Shown here piece after piece: positions 50,670 to 59,532 of a stretch of DNA of 64,000 bases; the first letter of the stretch is position 1; each line of letters begins with the position of its first letter. The notes beneath the pieces are model-generated. The model did no database searches, was not told the origin of the DNA, and was given only the letters and a program-made list of their open reading frames with translations. The position numbers and the translations under genes are program-made. This DNA is from JANSWY01 sp965243755 (GTDB lineage Bacteria; Bacteroidota; Bacteroidia; Cytophagales; Cyclobacteriaceae): NCBI GenBank assembly GCA_965243755.1, contig CBDEVW010000003.1, forward strand, positions 558,001 through 622,000, read 5' to 3'.

Positions 50670-53225
50670 TTATTGCTCCAGTGCCTTTTCAATTAGCAGG
50701 GCCAGGTGTTGTCTGTGTGCTTTAGTGGCAATGTCATTAGAAGACGTTGAAGCGATTTTCTGAATGTTCTTTAAGTTATACAACGCCATTGATTTAGACA
50801 TATTTGAATAATCGTCCGAACTCAGCATCTTAATGAGCCTGTTCACATATTCTATCTGGAGGTTTTGTCTATAGGTATTCACCCTGGTGTATCTGTCCGC
50901 TTTAAAGATGGCATCATTGAGATCAACCATATATTCCGAAAGTTCATACTCATTACCATACAACGAAGCATCCGAGATCCTCTGAAGCGTTGTGGGGTGA
51001 AGAATATGGTTCAATACTGATTTTTGAGAGGACAATACCCGGTCATGTAATTTAGGGTCCTCCGTTTTGGTGAAGAAATTAAATCCTCTTCTTTGCAGGG
51101 CCAGGTAATTAAACAACCCGTCAGGTACATCATATGCATCTGGAGCAAAAGCGTATTTCGCCAGGGTATTCATCGCTCTTTTCTGATCCTTATAAGCAAC
51201 TGGCGTATATGGCTGAGTAGCTCCATCCTGACCAACCACAGATCGGTCCACATATACACCTCCAATAAATCTGGAGATTACATTAAGGGCGTTGGCATAT
51301 TGTCCATGTAATATTGAAAATGATTGTCTCAACTCCTGGTAGGTGTTGCCATCAGTCAGGTATTTATCTTTTAGACTTCCCATCACCTCGTTAACCAATT
51401 CCATGCGGTCAGTCATATATCTGATCTGGTCGTTGGACAAGTCTCCAACATTAACCCTGGGGTCAATGGCTTTTCCGGGCGACCTCATGTCATCTGCATC
51501 GTTACCAAAAATCAATTGCGGATCTGTAGAACGGGAAAGTATCTTTTCAAGCTCCTCATCGGAAACCTGGCTGTATCCATATTCTATGGCCCATATATCA
51601 TAAGGTCCTACTGTTACAGAATAATATTGCCCCTGGTTTTCCTTTTCCGGTGTTACATTCACATTTGCATAATCCATGATGGATCCTGTAAGGGCAATGC
51701 CATTGGTGAAAGATTTGTCATATAATTGATCGACAGAAAGAGTCTGGCTTGATTTCATGTTGTGATTGAGGCCAAGTGTGTGACCAACCTCGTGCATGAT
51801 CAACTGCATCATCGCTTCTTTCTTCATTCCTTCCATTTCAAGGTCAGACGCGCCAAATGATTTTAATGCAGCCTGCCCAAACAAATTGTTCATTTGCATC
51901 ATTTCTCCAAAAGAACAGAAATACTGGTCCTCCAGCAATGGATCAATACTTTCCGGATCGAATGCTTCTTCTTCCTGGAAAGTAAACAACTTGTCAATCT
52001 TGACCCTGTTGGTGTGAAATACAAACTCCAGCATAATGTCTGCCCCTAAGATCTGACCTGTTCTAGGGTTAACGAAACTTGGGCCATACCCACCAAACGG
52101 AGGGTTGGGAGAAGATGTCCATCTTAATACGTTGTACCTGATGTCTCCGGCATCCCAGTCCGCATCATCTGGTTGTGTTTTAACGACAATCGCATTCTTG
52201 AATCCTGCCTTTTCAAACGCCTTGTTCCATTCCAAAACTGCTTCTTCAATGGTAGGTCTAAATTCCTCAGGGGTAGTATTTTCGATCCACCAGGTGATTG
52301 GTGTTACAGGTTCTGAAATCTCTGCTGAAGGATCTTTCTTTTGCAAATCCCATCTGTTAATAATATCACGGTAGGTAATGGCATCAGTAGAAGTCATATC
52401 GTTTACCTGCTGCATGAAGTATCCCACCCTGGGGTCATCAAACCTTGGCTGGAAATTATTCTCTGGTACCTGGATCAAACTATGTTGTACCACAATACTT
52501 ACATTTCTGGCATCAGTAACTGCCCTTGATCCAAAATTCTTTGGTAGTGCATTTTCATACACATACTCTACTACAACATCAGCATTTTCAGGATATGATC
52601 TTGCACCCTTATATTTCGTTTTGGTTTTACTAAGGCTTCCTAATTTAAATGCTTTCGGATCTTTCGAGCGTGATGGGAATTTCACCATACCAACCGTTTC
52701 TTTTAAGAAAAGCTCATCCGCATCTATCAGATACTTGCCTTCTTTTTCGCTTCCTGCTTCAATTTTTCCAGAGAATACAATCGCCCTCGAAAAATTAGCG
52801 TCTGCTGCTTTACTAAGCGCATTTTCAGGGTCAAAGTATGATGAGGTGTTTTGTGTGACAAATTCTATCCTGTCGAAATACTTTTCAATCGTAAAAATTC
52901 TTGACCCTCTGAATTGACCCTTGAAAGCAAATGCCTCTGTAGCGCCATTCTCAACATAGTAGAAGTGAATAAACTCCTTGTTGATCTGATCTTCATTGAT
53001 CACCATTTTCAAGGAACCAGATGCTGTATCCCTGTAAAATGTAAAAAGACCCTGGATAGTTGTCATGTCCTTGACAGCATCAGCTACGGTCTTACCTTTC
53101 TTTTCCTTTTTTTCTTCCGTCTGCTCTTTTCCTTTCTTTTTCTTCTTTTGGGCTTCAACGGAACTGATTCCAACTACACATGCCAGTAATACCACCGTCA
53201 AAATCCGACTAACCAATACTTTCAT
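50670..53225 (-). CDS. Secreted zinc-dependent metalloprotease (DUF5117/DUF5118/DUF4953)
   Basis: An 851-residue exported protein. Signal peptide about 1-25 ends SSVEAQ, followed by a lysine-rich segment (KKKKKGKEQTEEKKEKKGK). DUF5118 lies near the start, DUF5117 spans about 60-260 (FKGQFRGSRIFTIEKYF is typical), and a zincin domain carries HEVGHTLGLNHNMKSS (HExxHxxGxxH) near residue 480. A C-terminal DUF4953-like region follows. The family is widespread in Bacteroidota; it is secreted or envelope associated, and its substrates are unknown. Confidence 0.92.
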   Translation of the reverse strand: MKVLVSRILTVVLLACVVGISSVEAQKKKKKGKEQTEEKKEKKGKTVADAVKDMTTIQGLFTFYRDTASGSLKMVINEDQINKEFIHFYYVENGATEAFAFKGQFRGSRIFTIEKYFDRIEFVTQNTSSYFDPENALSKAADANFSRAIVFSGKIEAGSEKEGKYLIDADELFLKETVGMVKFPSRSKDPKAFKLGSLSKTKTKYKGARSYPENADVVVEYVYENALPKNFGSRAVTDARNVSIVVQHSLIQVPENNFQPRFDDPRVGYFMQQVNDMTSTDAITYRDIINRWDLQKKDPSAEISEPVTPITWWIENTTPEEFRPTIEEAVLEWNKAFEKAGFKNAIVVKTQPDDADWDAGDIRYNVLRWTSSPNPPFGGYGPSFVNPRTGQILGADIMLEFVFHTNRVKIDKLFTFQEEEAFDPESIDPLLEDQYFCSFGEMMQMNNLFGQAALKSFGASDLEMEGMKKEAMMQLIMHEVGHTLGLNHNMKSSQTLSVDQLYDKSFTNGIALTGSIMDYANVNVTPEKENQGQYYSVTVGPYDIWAIEYGYSQVSDEELEKILSRSTDPQLIFGNDADDMRSPGKAIDPRVNVGDLSNDQIRYMTDRMELVNEVMGSLKDKYLTDGNTYQELRQSFSILHGQYANALNVISRFIGGVYVDRSVVGQDGATQPYTPVAYKDQKRAMNTLAKYAFAPDAYDVPDGLFNYLALQRRGFNFFTKTEDPKLHDRVLSSQKSVLNHILHPTTLQRISDASLYGNEYELSEYMVDLNDAIFKADRYTRVNTYRQNLQIEYVNRLIKMLSSDDYSNMSKSMALYNLKNIQKIASTSSNDIATKAHRQHLALLIEKALEQ

Positions 53226-53591
53226 ATTATTGTGAATTATCTTGTTGTTTAATCCGTGAAAGTAATAAAGTCAGGAATAATTGATAAACGTATTTACTTA
53301 ACTGGACAGACAAGTTTATTAATGGTAGGATGATAAGCTGGGGGTCTTCTTTGGGGTTGGGAGTTGGGAGTTGGAAGCACTAAGTTTTTTCGGGGGTGTA
53401 AGAAATTATGGCGCTGCTTCTTTATAGACCGAAGACGGGAGACCGGAGACCGAAGTTTGTGGATTGCAGGGAATTATAGGGCTGCTTCTTTGTAGACCGA
53501 AGACCGGAGTTTTTTTGTGAGTACTGGGAATTATAGGGCTGCTTCTTTAAGAGCAGAAATGGAAGACGGGAGACCGGATTTTTTTTCTGTG

Positions 53592-53615
53592 CTGTAAGGT
53601 CTTTCGACCTGACAG
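53592..53615. repeat. Hairpin repeat CTGTAAGGTC-TTTC-GACCTGACAG, copy 1
   Basis: A 24-base imperfect palindrome (4-base loop TTTC, one mismatch) with 45 bases of sequence shared with the copy at 54006-54028. The second copy has a 5-base TGTAA duplication before it. Confidence 0.75.
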
Positions 53616-54005
53616 TGCTTGCAGTCATTGAGTTCTAGTTGGAAGTTGGAAGTTGGAAGCGTGGAAGTTCGTGGGTGCTTGGGAATTGTAGGGCTGCTTC
53701 TTAAAAGACCGAAGACGGAAGACCGTAGACCGAAGTTTTGGGAGTGCACTGAATTATAGGGCTGCTTATTTTAGTTAGAAGTTGGAAGCGGTAAGTTTTT
53801 GTTAGTGCAGGGAATTATAGGGCTGCTTCTATTAAGACCGAAGACGGGAGACCGGAGACCGGAGTTTTGGGATTGCAGGGTTGGGAGTTGGAAGCGCGAA
53901 GTTTTTGTTAGTGCACTGAATGATATGGCTGCTTCTTTGTCGTTGGATAGGATTTAGGGATTATTCATGATGTGACAGGATAATTAACCTCTTCCTGTGC
54001 TGTAA

Positions 54006-54028
54006 TGTAAGGTCTTTCGACCTGACAG
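54006..54028. repeat. Hairpin repeat TGTAAGGTC-TTTC-GACCTGACAG, copy 2
   Basis: Nearly identical to copy 1 at 53592-53615, including the downstream CTTGCAGTCATTGAGTTCT. It lies 79 bases outside the left end of the IS element. Confidence 0.75.
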
Positions 54029-54106
54029 TACTTGCAGTCATTGAGTTCTGTAATCGACCATCAGCTTGGTTGAGCTACTGAACGCCTGTGACATCCAGTT
54101 CGGTTG

Positions 54107-54126
54107 TGTTCAATTAACTGTGTCAT
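54107..54126 (+). repeat. Left terminal inverted repeat of the IS256-family element
   Basis: Matches the right repeat at 18 of 20 positions; the last bases of the transposase gene lie about 70 bases inside it. Confidence 0.8.
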
Positions 54127-54193
54127 TTTTCATTCTATACCCAACCTTTGGGGATGTGTAATTGCTAATATTCCTATTACTTTTGACCAGGAT

Positions 54194-55324
54194 CTAGGCC
54201 TGGACCACCTTTTTTGAACATTTGAACTTACTAAGTGCTCTTTCAGAAGGAAGGGCACCTTTGGATTTAGTAGCTTTTCTAATTTGCCTATTAAATCCTT
54301 CTATAGAATTTGTTGTATACATAATAGACCTAACTTCAACCGGATAATTATAAAAGTTCATCAGTCCATCCCAATTTCGTTTCCAAGACTTGATCATAGC
54401 AGGATATCTTTTTCCCCATTTGTTTTCAAAGGATTCAAGACTCTCTTCTGCACTTGATAGATTTGCTGCTTTATAGATAGTCCTCATATCTCTTATGACC
54501 TCCCGTTGATCACTCCATACAACATATTTGATTGAGTTCCTTATTTGGTGGACGATACATAATTGCACATCAGTTTGTGGGTACATTGTCTCAATTGCTT
54601 CTTTAAAGCCCTTTAAGTTATCAATGCAAGCGATGAGGATATCTTTCACGCCTCGGTCTTGTAAGTCGGAGAGTACCTGAAGCCAGAAAGAAGCACTTTC
54701 GGTTTCTGCTAAATATATTCCCAAAAGGTCTTTTTCCCCTTCGACATTCATGCCAAGCACCAGATAAGCAGCCATGCTCTTGATTTGACCATCTTGTCTG
54801 ACTTTATAGAATAATGCATCTAACCATACAAAAGGATAAACATCATCCAATGGACGACTCCTCCATTCTTCTATCTCTGGCCAAACTCTATCAGTTATGG
54901 CTGTTAACTGTGCTTTGCTGAGCTCCATCCCATACATTTCTTCTATATGTCCTGAGATATCCTGATAGCTCATTCCAAGGCTATATAAGCTGAGGACTTT
55001 ACTATCTAAACTGGGTCCGAGTGTACGTACACGCTTTGGCAATAAAGCAGGGTCATATGTGCCATCCCGATCTCTTGGAGTCTCAATATCAACAGTGCCA
55101 TGACTTGTCTTTACACTCTTCTTTCCTTTGCCATTACGCCTATTGGGGCGGCTCTTTTCAAGGTGAGAATCCATTTCACCTTCCAAACTGGCTTCAACCA
55201 AACGTTTTATCAAAGGTCCTAATGCACCATCCTTACCGTCAAGTCGTTTTGTCTTCTTCAACGATTCTAATGCATCATTGAATAATTTCGAAATATCATC
55301 TTGGTTACTATCCATTGCACTCAT
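54194..55324 (-). CDS. IS256-family (Mutator-type) DDE transposase, short C-terminus
   Basis: A 376-residue transposase. The N-terminus has the family block LVEASLEGEMDSHLEK and GKGKKSVKTSHGTVDIETPR. The DDE residues are visible: Asp in FVWLDALFYKVR, Asp in IACIDNLKGFKEAI and Glu in YTTNSIEGFNRQIRK. After SERALSK the protein ends within 12 residues, whereas IS256 transposases normally continue about 25 more. Past the TAG stop, the same frame stays open for about 27 codons to the IS end and includes NRNIS and TSP, resembling the usual C-terminus, so a point mutation may have shortened it. Confidence 0.88.
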   Translation of the reverse strand: MSAMDSNQDDISKLFNDALESLKKTKRLDGKDGALGPLIKRLVEASLEGEMDSHLEKSRPNRRNGKGKKSVKTSHGTVDIETPRDRDGTYDPALLPKRVRTLGPSLDSKVLSLYSLGMSYQDISGHIEEMYGMELSKAQLTAITDRVWPEIEEWRSRPLDDVYPFVWLDALFYKVRQDGQIKSMAAYLVLGMNVEGEKDLLGIYLAETESASFWLQVLSDLQDRGVKDILIACIDNLKGFKEAIETMYPQTDVQLCIVHQIRNSIKYVVWSDQREVIRDMRTIYKAANLSSAEESLESFENKWGKRYPAMIKSWKRNWDGLMNFYNYPVEVRSIMYTTNSIEGFNRQIRKATKSKGALPSERALSKFKCSKKVVQA

Positions 55325-55347
55325 AAGTTAATTGTTTAAATCATCTT

Positions 55348-55367
55348 ATGACACACTTAACTGAACA
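55348..55367 (-). repeat. Right terminal inverted repeat of the IS256-family element
   Basis: Complement of the left repeat with two mismatches; it lies 24 bases upstream of the transposase start codon and directly precedes another copy of the field repeat (55375-55402). Confidence 0.8.
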
Positions 55368-55514
55368 GTCTCTGTTAGTGCACTGAATTATAGGGCTGCT
55401 GCTTTAAGACCAGAAATGGAAGACCGGAGAACCGGAGTTTTTGTGTGTGCACACTTGTCATGCAATCCACCCAGCTCAAATTATCCAATTCATCATTCAG
55501 AGCGCTCCTCCTTA

Positions 55515-56423
55515 TCAGAAGCTACCAATCTTAAGAGTGAGGAAGTAACTTAGGGTTTCAAATGCGTTTTGATCAGTGTTGATCAGTTCAAGGTCCTGAG
55601 TATAACGTTTGCTTACTCCTCCGGCTAACCGAAAGTTTCGGGATACATTCAGTTCCAGGTCCACCCCTGGTTCTACATACCAGAATACATCATCGTCAAT
55701 CAGGTCATCGGAATAGGTATTATTACTATTCTCCCAATCTTCATAGTACCCGAACCATCCTGCGCCTCCGGATACCGGAAAGGTCACATGCAACACCTGA
55801 TTGGAGAACAGAATTAACTCCAGGAACATGCCTCCATATCCACCGAGTGTAACCACCTGCTCAGGGACAATGTCATCAAATTTTGCAGTAGGGATAGCCC
55901 CATATCCTTCAAAGCCGATTCCCAGTGTTCTGTTGACAATCCATCCTCCACGCAATCCAGCAAATACAATTGCCTCATCCCGTATCTCTGTACTTTTAAA
56001 TGAGATGGCTCCAAACCCTCCACTATGACTCATGCTTCCCGCAAGCGTCTTTATTTCTTTTTGGGAGCCCTGTTTCTTCTGGCGATAATAATTATCCCTA
56101 TCGTAATCATCATCCCTGTCTCCTTTCACCGTCTGGTAGTAGATGATTTTGGGTTCTTCTTTATTCACCGGAGCGGGTTCCGGTGTTTGTGGATTAACTG
56201 GAACTGGTATGGGTTGTGGAGTTTTCGCTGTATCCAGTGGTATTTGATTAGAAGAGTTTTGAGTATTGACCTTAGGGGTATTTTTAGTGGAATCAGCGGG
56301 CAGGTTAGTATGTTGTTTGAGTGAATCTACCGGTGATTTCTTTTGATCCTTTTCATCTTGCCGAGCCAATAGTGAAAAGCTCAGCAATAGTAGCATGAGT
56401 GTACAGCTTATTTTAGTAGTCAT
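55515..56423 (-). CDS. Outer membrane beta-barrel-type protein with proline-rich linker
   Basis: A 302-residue exported protein. Signal peptide about 1-20 (MLLLLSFSLLARQ). Residues about 22-115 are a low-complexity, proline- and glutamine-rich linker (PVPVNPQTPEPAPVNKEEPK) with an aspartate/tyrosine-rich end. The C-terminal 180 residues alternate hydrophobic and polar residues with glycines (GGFGAISFKSTEI, VVTLGGYGGMFLELI, FRLAGGVSKRY) and end in SYFLTLKIGSF with a terminal aromatic, all typical of a small outer membrane barrel. Function unknown. Confidence 0.75.
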   Translation of the reverse strand: MTTKISCTLMLLLLSFSLLARQDEKDQKKSPVDSLKQHTNLPADSTKNTPKVNTQNSSNQIPLDTAKTPQPIPVPVNPQTPEPAPVNKEEPKIIYYQTVKGDRDDDYDRDNYYRQKKQGSQKEIKTLAGSMSHSGGFGAISFKSTEIRDEAIVFAGLRGGWIVNRTLGIGFEGYGAIPTAKFDDIVPEQVVTLGGYGGMFLELILFSNQVLHVTFPVSGGAGWFGYYEDWENSNNTYSDDLIDDDVFWYVEPGVDLELNVSRNFRLAGGVSKRYTQDLELINTDQNAFETLSYFLTLKIGSF

Positions 56424-56524
56424 TTAATCAACCTTTTTTCCTATAGACACTGCATTGTGGAGGAGGTTTCCATATTACTTGGTTTTTATTTACTAAAAAT
56501 TTTCATTCTGGGAAGTGATCACCT

Positions 56525-56532
56525 TAATTTTG
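56525..56532 (+). promoter_or_regulatory. Bacteroidota -7 promoter box upstream of leuS
   Basis: TAATTTTG matches TAnnTTTG and lies 27 bases before ATG 56559. It supports that start over the upstream in-frame GTG at 56457. Confidence 0.5.
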
Positions 56533-56558
56533 GGCTCTTTATTGAAAAATCTGCGAAA

Positions 56559-59324
56559 ATGGCTGAATACAAACATCAGGAAATAGAGAAGAAATGGCAG
56601 CAATACTGGAAAGAAAACAAAACTTTCAGTGCCAGGGTAGATCCCTCAAAACCAAAGTTCTACGCACTGGATATGTTTCCATATCCTTCTGGGGCCGGAC
56701 TTCATGTAGGGCATCCACTTGGGTATATTGCCACTGACATAGTTTCCAGATTCAAAAGACTGAATGGATTTAATGTCTTGCACCCTATGGGGTTTGATGC
56801 ATTTGGCCTTCCTGCAGAACAATATGCTATCCAAACCGGACAGCATCCAGCCATTACCACGGAAAAAAATATAACCCGGTACAAAGAACAACTTGAGAAC
56901 ATTGGCTTCTCCTACGATTGGGACAAAGAAGTAAGAACCAGCGATCCTTCATTTTACAAATGGACACAATGGATATTTAAACAATTGTACAACAGCTGGT
57001 ATAACAAAGACACTGATAAAGCGGAGCGCATTGAATCATTGCTGGAAAAATTCAAACAATCTGGTAACCAGGAAGTAAACGCTGCTTGCGATGAAGACAC
57101 GCCATCTTTCTCTGCTAAGGACTGGAATGCATATGACTCCAGGAAACAGGAAGAGCTTCTGCTCAAATATCGATTGACTTATATCGCTGAAACTACTGTC
57201 AACTGGTGCCCTGCCCTGGGGACAGTGTTGTCTAACGATGAGGTAAAAGATGGTTTTTCAGAAAGAGGCGGTCACCCGGTGGAACGCAAAAAAATGCCTC
57301 AGTGGTCTATGAGAATTACTGCTTACGCCGAAAGACTTCTTGCCGACCTGGAAACGATTGACTGGCCGGAACCAATCAAGGAAATGCAAAGAAACTGGAT
57401 TGGAAAATCACTGGGTGCTGAGGTTTCTTTTGCAGTTGATGGTCGTGACGAGACAATCAAAGTGTTCACTACAAGAATTGATACCATCTATGGCGTTACC
57501 TTCATGGTAATTGCTCCGGAAAGTGAAATGGTACAGTGGCTTACTACTCCTGAGCAAAAGGAAGAGGTAGATGCCTATGTGGTGAAAGCTAAAAACAGAT
57601 CGGAAAGAGAGCGGATGAGTGATGTGAAGACCGTATCTGGTGTTTTCACCGGATCTTACGCGATCAATCCATTCAACGAAGAAAAAATACCCGTTTATAT
57701 TGCCGATTATGTACTCGCAGGCTATGGCACTGGTGCAGTAATGGCGGTACCTGCCGGAGATCAAAGGGATTTTGATTTTGCCAAACACTTCAACCTAGAA
57801 ATAAGACCCATCATTGAAGGAACGGATGTATCAGAGGAAGCTGACCCTACTAAAGAAGGGATCATGATCAATTCTGGCATATTGAATGGCCTGTCTCCTG
57901 AGGAAGCTACACATAAAGCAATTGCCTATGTAGAAGAGAAGGGAATTGGAAAAGCAAAAGTCAATTTCAAAATCAGGGATGCCATCTTTGGCCGACAAAG
58001 GTATTGGGGTGAGCCGTTTCCAGTTTATTATGAAGATGGCATTCCAAGACTTCTGGCGGACGATCAACTGCCATTGGAATTGCCTCCGGTAGATAAGTTT
58101 TTGCCAACAGAAGACGGTGAGCCTCCGCTGGGACGAGCAGAAAACTGGCATACACCTGAAGGTCATCCTTTCGAAATGACTACAATGCCAGGCTGGGCAG
58201 GATCGAGCTGGTATTTCTTCCGCTATATGGATGCAGATAATGACAAAGAATTTGCCAGTAAGGAAGCCCTTGATTACTGGCAGGATGTGGACTTATACCT
58301 TGGAGGGTCTGAGCATGCCACGGGGCACCTGCTGTACTCAAGGTTCTGGACCAAGTTCCTTTATGATCTCGGCTATATTAAGGTAAACGAGTATGCCAAA
58401 AAGCTCATAAACCAGGGTATGATCCAGGGAAGGTCCAGCATAGCATACAGGATCAACGGAACAAATAAATTTGTTTCTAAAAATCTGGCGAAAGATTATG
58501 AAGTAAACAAGCTACATGTCGATGTTAGTTTTGTAGAAAACGATGTGCTGGATCTTGAGAAGTTTAAAAACTGGAGACCAGACCTCAGGGAAGCAGAATT
58601 CATTCTTGAAGATGGCAAGTTTATCTGCGATGCTGAGGTTGAGAAAATGTCGAAGCGGCTGCATAATGTGGTAAATCCTGATGATATAGTAGAAAAATAT
58701 GGAGCTGACACCCTTCGTATGTATGAAATGTTCCTTGGACCGTTGGAGCAGTTTAAACCATGGAATACCCATGGAATAGATGGCGTATTTAAATTCCTTA
58801 GAAAATTCTGGAACCTGTTCCATGTCTCTGAAGCTTTCCAGGTATCTGATGATAAGGCAACTCCTGAAGAATTGAAAGTATTACACAAAGCCATTCAAAA
58901 AGTGTCTGAAGATGTTGACAGGCTTTCATTAAACACTTCAGTTAGTCATTTTATGATCACAGTAAATGAGCTGACAAGCCTGAAATGCAACAAAAGAGCG
59001 ATTCTTGAACCGCTCACCATTATCCTTTCTCCTTTTGCACCTCATATCTGTGAAGAGATTTGGGCAAAACTTGGTCACACTGAAAGTATCAGTTACGCCA
59101 CGTACCCGGAATTCAAAGCTGAATATGTAACAGAGGAGTCACACGAGTACCCGATATCCATTAACGGCAAGATGAGAACAAAAATGAGTTTTGCTCTCGA
59201 CATGCCAAATGAGGACATAGAAAAACAAGTATTGGCCTCTGAGGTGGTTCAAAAATGGACTGAAGGCAAAAAACCAAAGAAGGTGATTATAGTTCCTAAG
59301 CGAATTGTCAACATTGTAGTCTGA
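56559..59324 (+). CDS. leuS: Leucyl-tRNA synthetase
   Basis: A 921-residue class Ia synthetase from ATG 56559, where the family N-terminus MAEYKHQEIEKKWQQYW begins; the frame is open to 56457 but that extension is unlike the family. The signature HIGH is HVGHPLGY in FPYPSGAGLHVGHPLGY, and KMSKS is EKMSKRLHNVVNPDD. Between them lies the editing CP1 domain with TTRIDTIYGVTFMV, ending before GRQRYWGEPFPVYY. It attaches leucine to tRNA-Leu in the cytoplasm. It is monocistronic and is followed by a strong terminator. Confidence 0.96.
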   Translation: MAEYKHQEIEKKWQQYWKENKTFSARVDPSKPKFYALDMFPYPSGAGLHVGHPLGYIATDIVSRFKRLNGFNVLHPMGFDAFGLPAEQYAIQTGQHPAITTEKNITRYKEQLENIGFSYDWDKEVRTSDPSFYKWTQWIFKQLYNSWYNKDTDKAERIESLLEKFKQSGNQEVNAACDEDTPSFSAKDWNAYDSRKQEELLLKYRLTYIAETTVNWCPALGTVLSNDEVKDGFSERGGHPVERKKMPQWSMRITAYAERLLADLETIDWPEPIKEMQRNWIGKSLGAEVSFAVDGRDETIKVFTTRIDTIYGVTFMVIAPESEMVQWLTTPEQKEEVDAYVVKAKNRSERERMSDVKTVSGVFTGSYAINPFNEEKIPVYIADYVLAGYGTGAVMAVPAGDQRDFDFAKHFNLEIRPIIEGTDVSEEADPTKEGIMINSGILNGLSPEEATHKAIAYVEEKGIGKAKVNFKIRDAIFGRQRYWGEPFPVYYEDGIPRLLADDQLPLELPPVDKFLPTEDGEPPLGRAENWHTPEGHPFEMTTMPGWAGSSWYFFRYMDADNDKEFASKEALDYWQDVDLYLGGSEHATGHLLYSRFWTKFLYDLGYIKVNEYAKKLINQGMIQGRSSIAYRINGTNKFVSKNLAKDYEVNKLHVDVSFVENDVLDLEKFKNWRPDLREAEFILEDGKFICDAEVEKMSKRLHNVVNPDDIVEKYGADTLRMYEMFLGPLEQFKPWNTHGIDGVFKFLRKFWNLFHVSEAFQVSDDKATPEELKVLHKAIQKVSEDVDRLSLNTSVSHFMITVNELTSLKCNKRAILEPLTIILSPFAPHICEEIWAKLGHTESISYATYPEFKAEYVTEESHEYPISINGKMRTKMSFALDMPNEDIEKQVLASEVVQKWTEGKKPKKVIIVPKRIVNIVV

Positions 59325-59346
59325 GGACAGCTTCGGCTTTAATTTT

Positions 59347-59383
59347 AAAAAATGCAATATGTGAAGGACATATTGCATTTTTT
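59347..59383 (+). terminator. Intrinsic terminator after leuS
   Basis: AATGCAATATGT - GAAGG - ACATATTGCATT forms a perfect 12-base-pair stem followed by TTTTT, 22 bases past the leuS stop. A-residues before it could make it act on the other strand also. Confidence 0.88.
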
Positions 59384-59532
59384 GTATCTATAGTTGCCAA
59401 TATTCATTATTTTTAGGTTCATTAATTTTTTTGGATTACTAATCAGCAAGCATCCTGAACCAAATCAATCTCGGGGTATGGTACCAGAAAAATTTGAATT
59501 TGAAGAAAATTTCAATTTCTGAGGGGTAGCAA

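Larger units (their letters stand above)
53226..54106. repeat. 881-base gene-free repeat field (minisatellite-like)
   Basis: The region is built from degenerate copies of four elements. (a) GGAATTATAGGGCTGCTTCTTT occurs about seven times (53403, 53470, 53528, 53683, 53751, 53812, 53918 approximate starts). (b) AGACCGAAGACGGGAGACCGGAG tracts follow most copies. (c) TTGGGAGTTGGAAGC / GTTGGAAGTTGGAAG tracts occur at 53355, 53639, 53777, 53882. (d) A 45-base block with the hairpin CTGTAAGGTC-TTTC-GACCTGACAG occurs at 53592 and again at 54006. An eighth copy of (a) lies beyond the IS element at 55384. Open frames here are repeat artefacts. Confidence 0.88.
54107..55367 (-). mobile_element. IS256-family insertion sequence with 20-base terminal inverted repeats
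   Basis: The left end TGTTCAATTAACTGTGTCAT (54107-54126) is the inverted repeat of the right end, whose complement reads TGTTCAGTTAAGTGTGTCAT (55348-55367); 18 of 20 bases agree and the match stops on both sides. The element is 1261 bases, normal for IS256. It sits in the repeat field, with copies of the GAATTATAGGGCTGCT repeat on both sides. The 8-9 bases next to the two ends do not match, so no target-site duplication is visible. Confidence 0.82.

Noticed and set aside
52378..52917. 179-codon plus-strand frame opposite the metalloprotease
   Set aside because: Shadow of a well-supported protein; no motif.
53422..53749. Two small minus-strand open frames in the repeat field
   Set aside because: Their translations repeat the words of the DNA repeats (LLKKQPYNS, GLRS), with no conserved features.
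53340..53960. Possible CRISPR array
   Set aside because: Repeat copies are degenerate, spacing ranges from about 57 to over 150 bases, spacers are themselves repetitive, and no cas genes are in the window.
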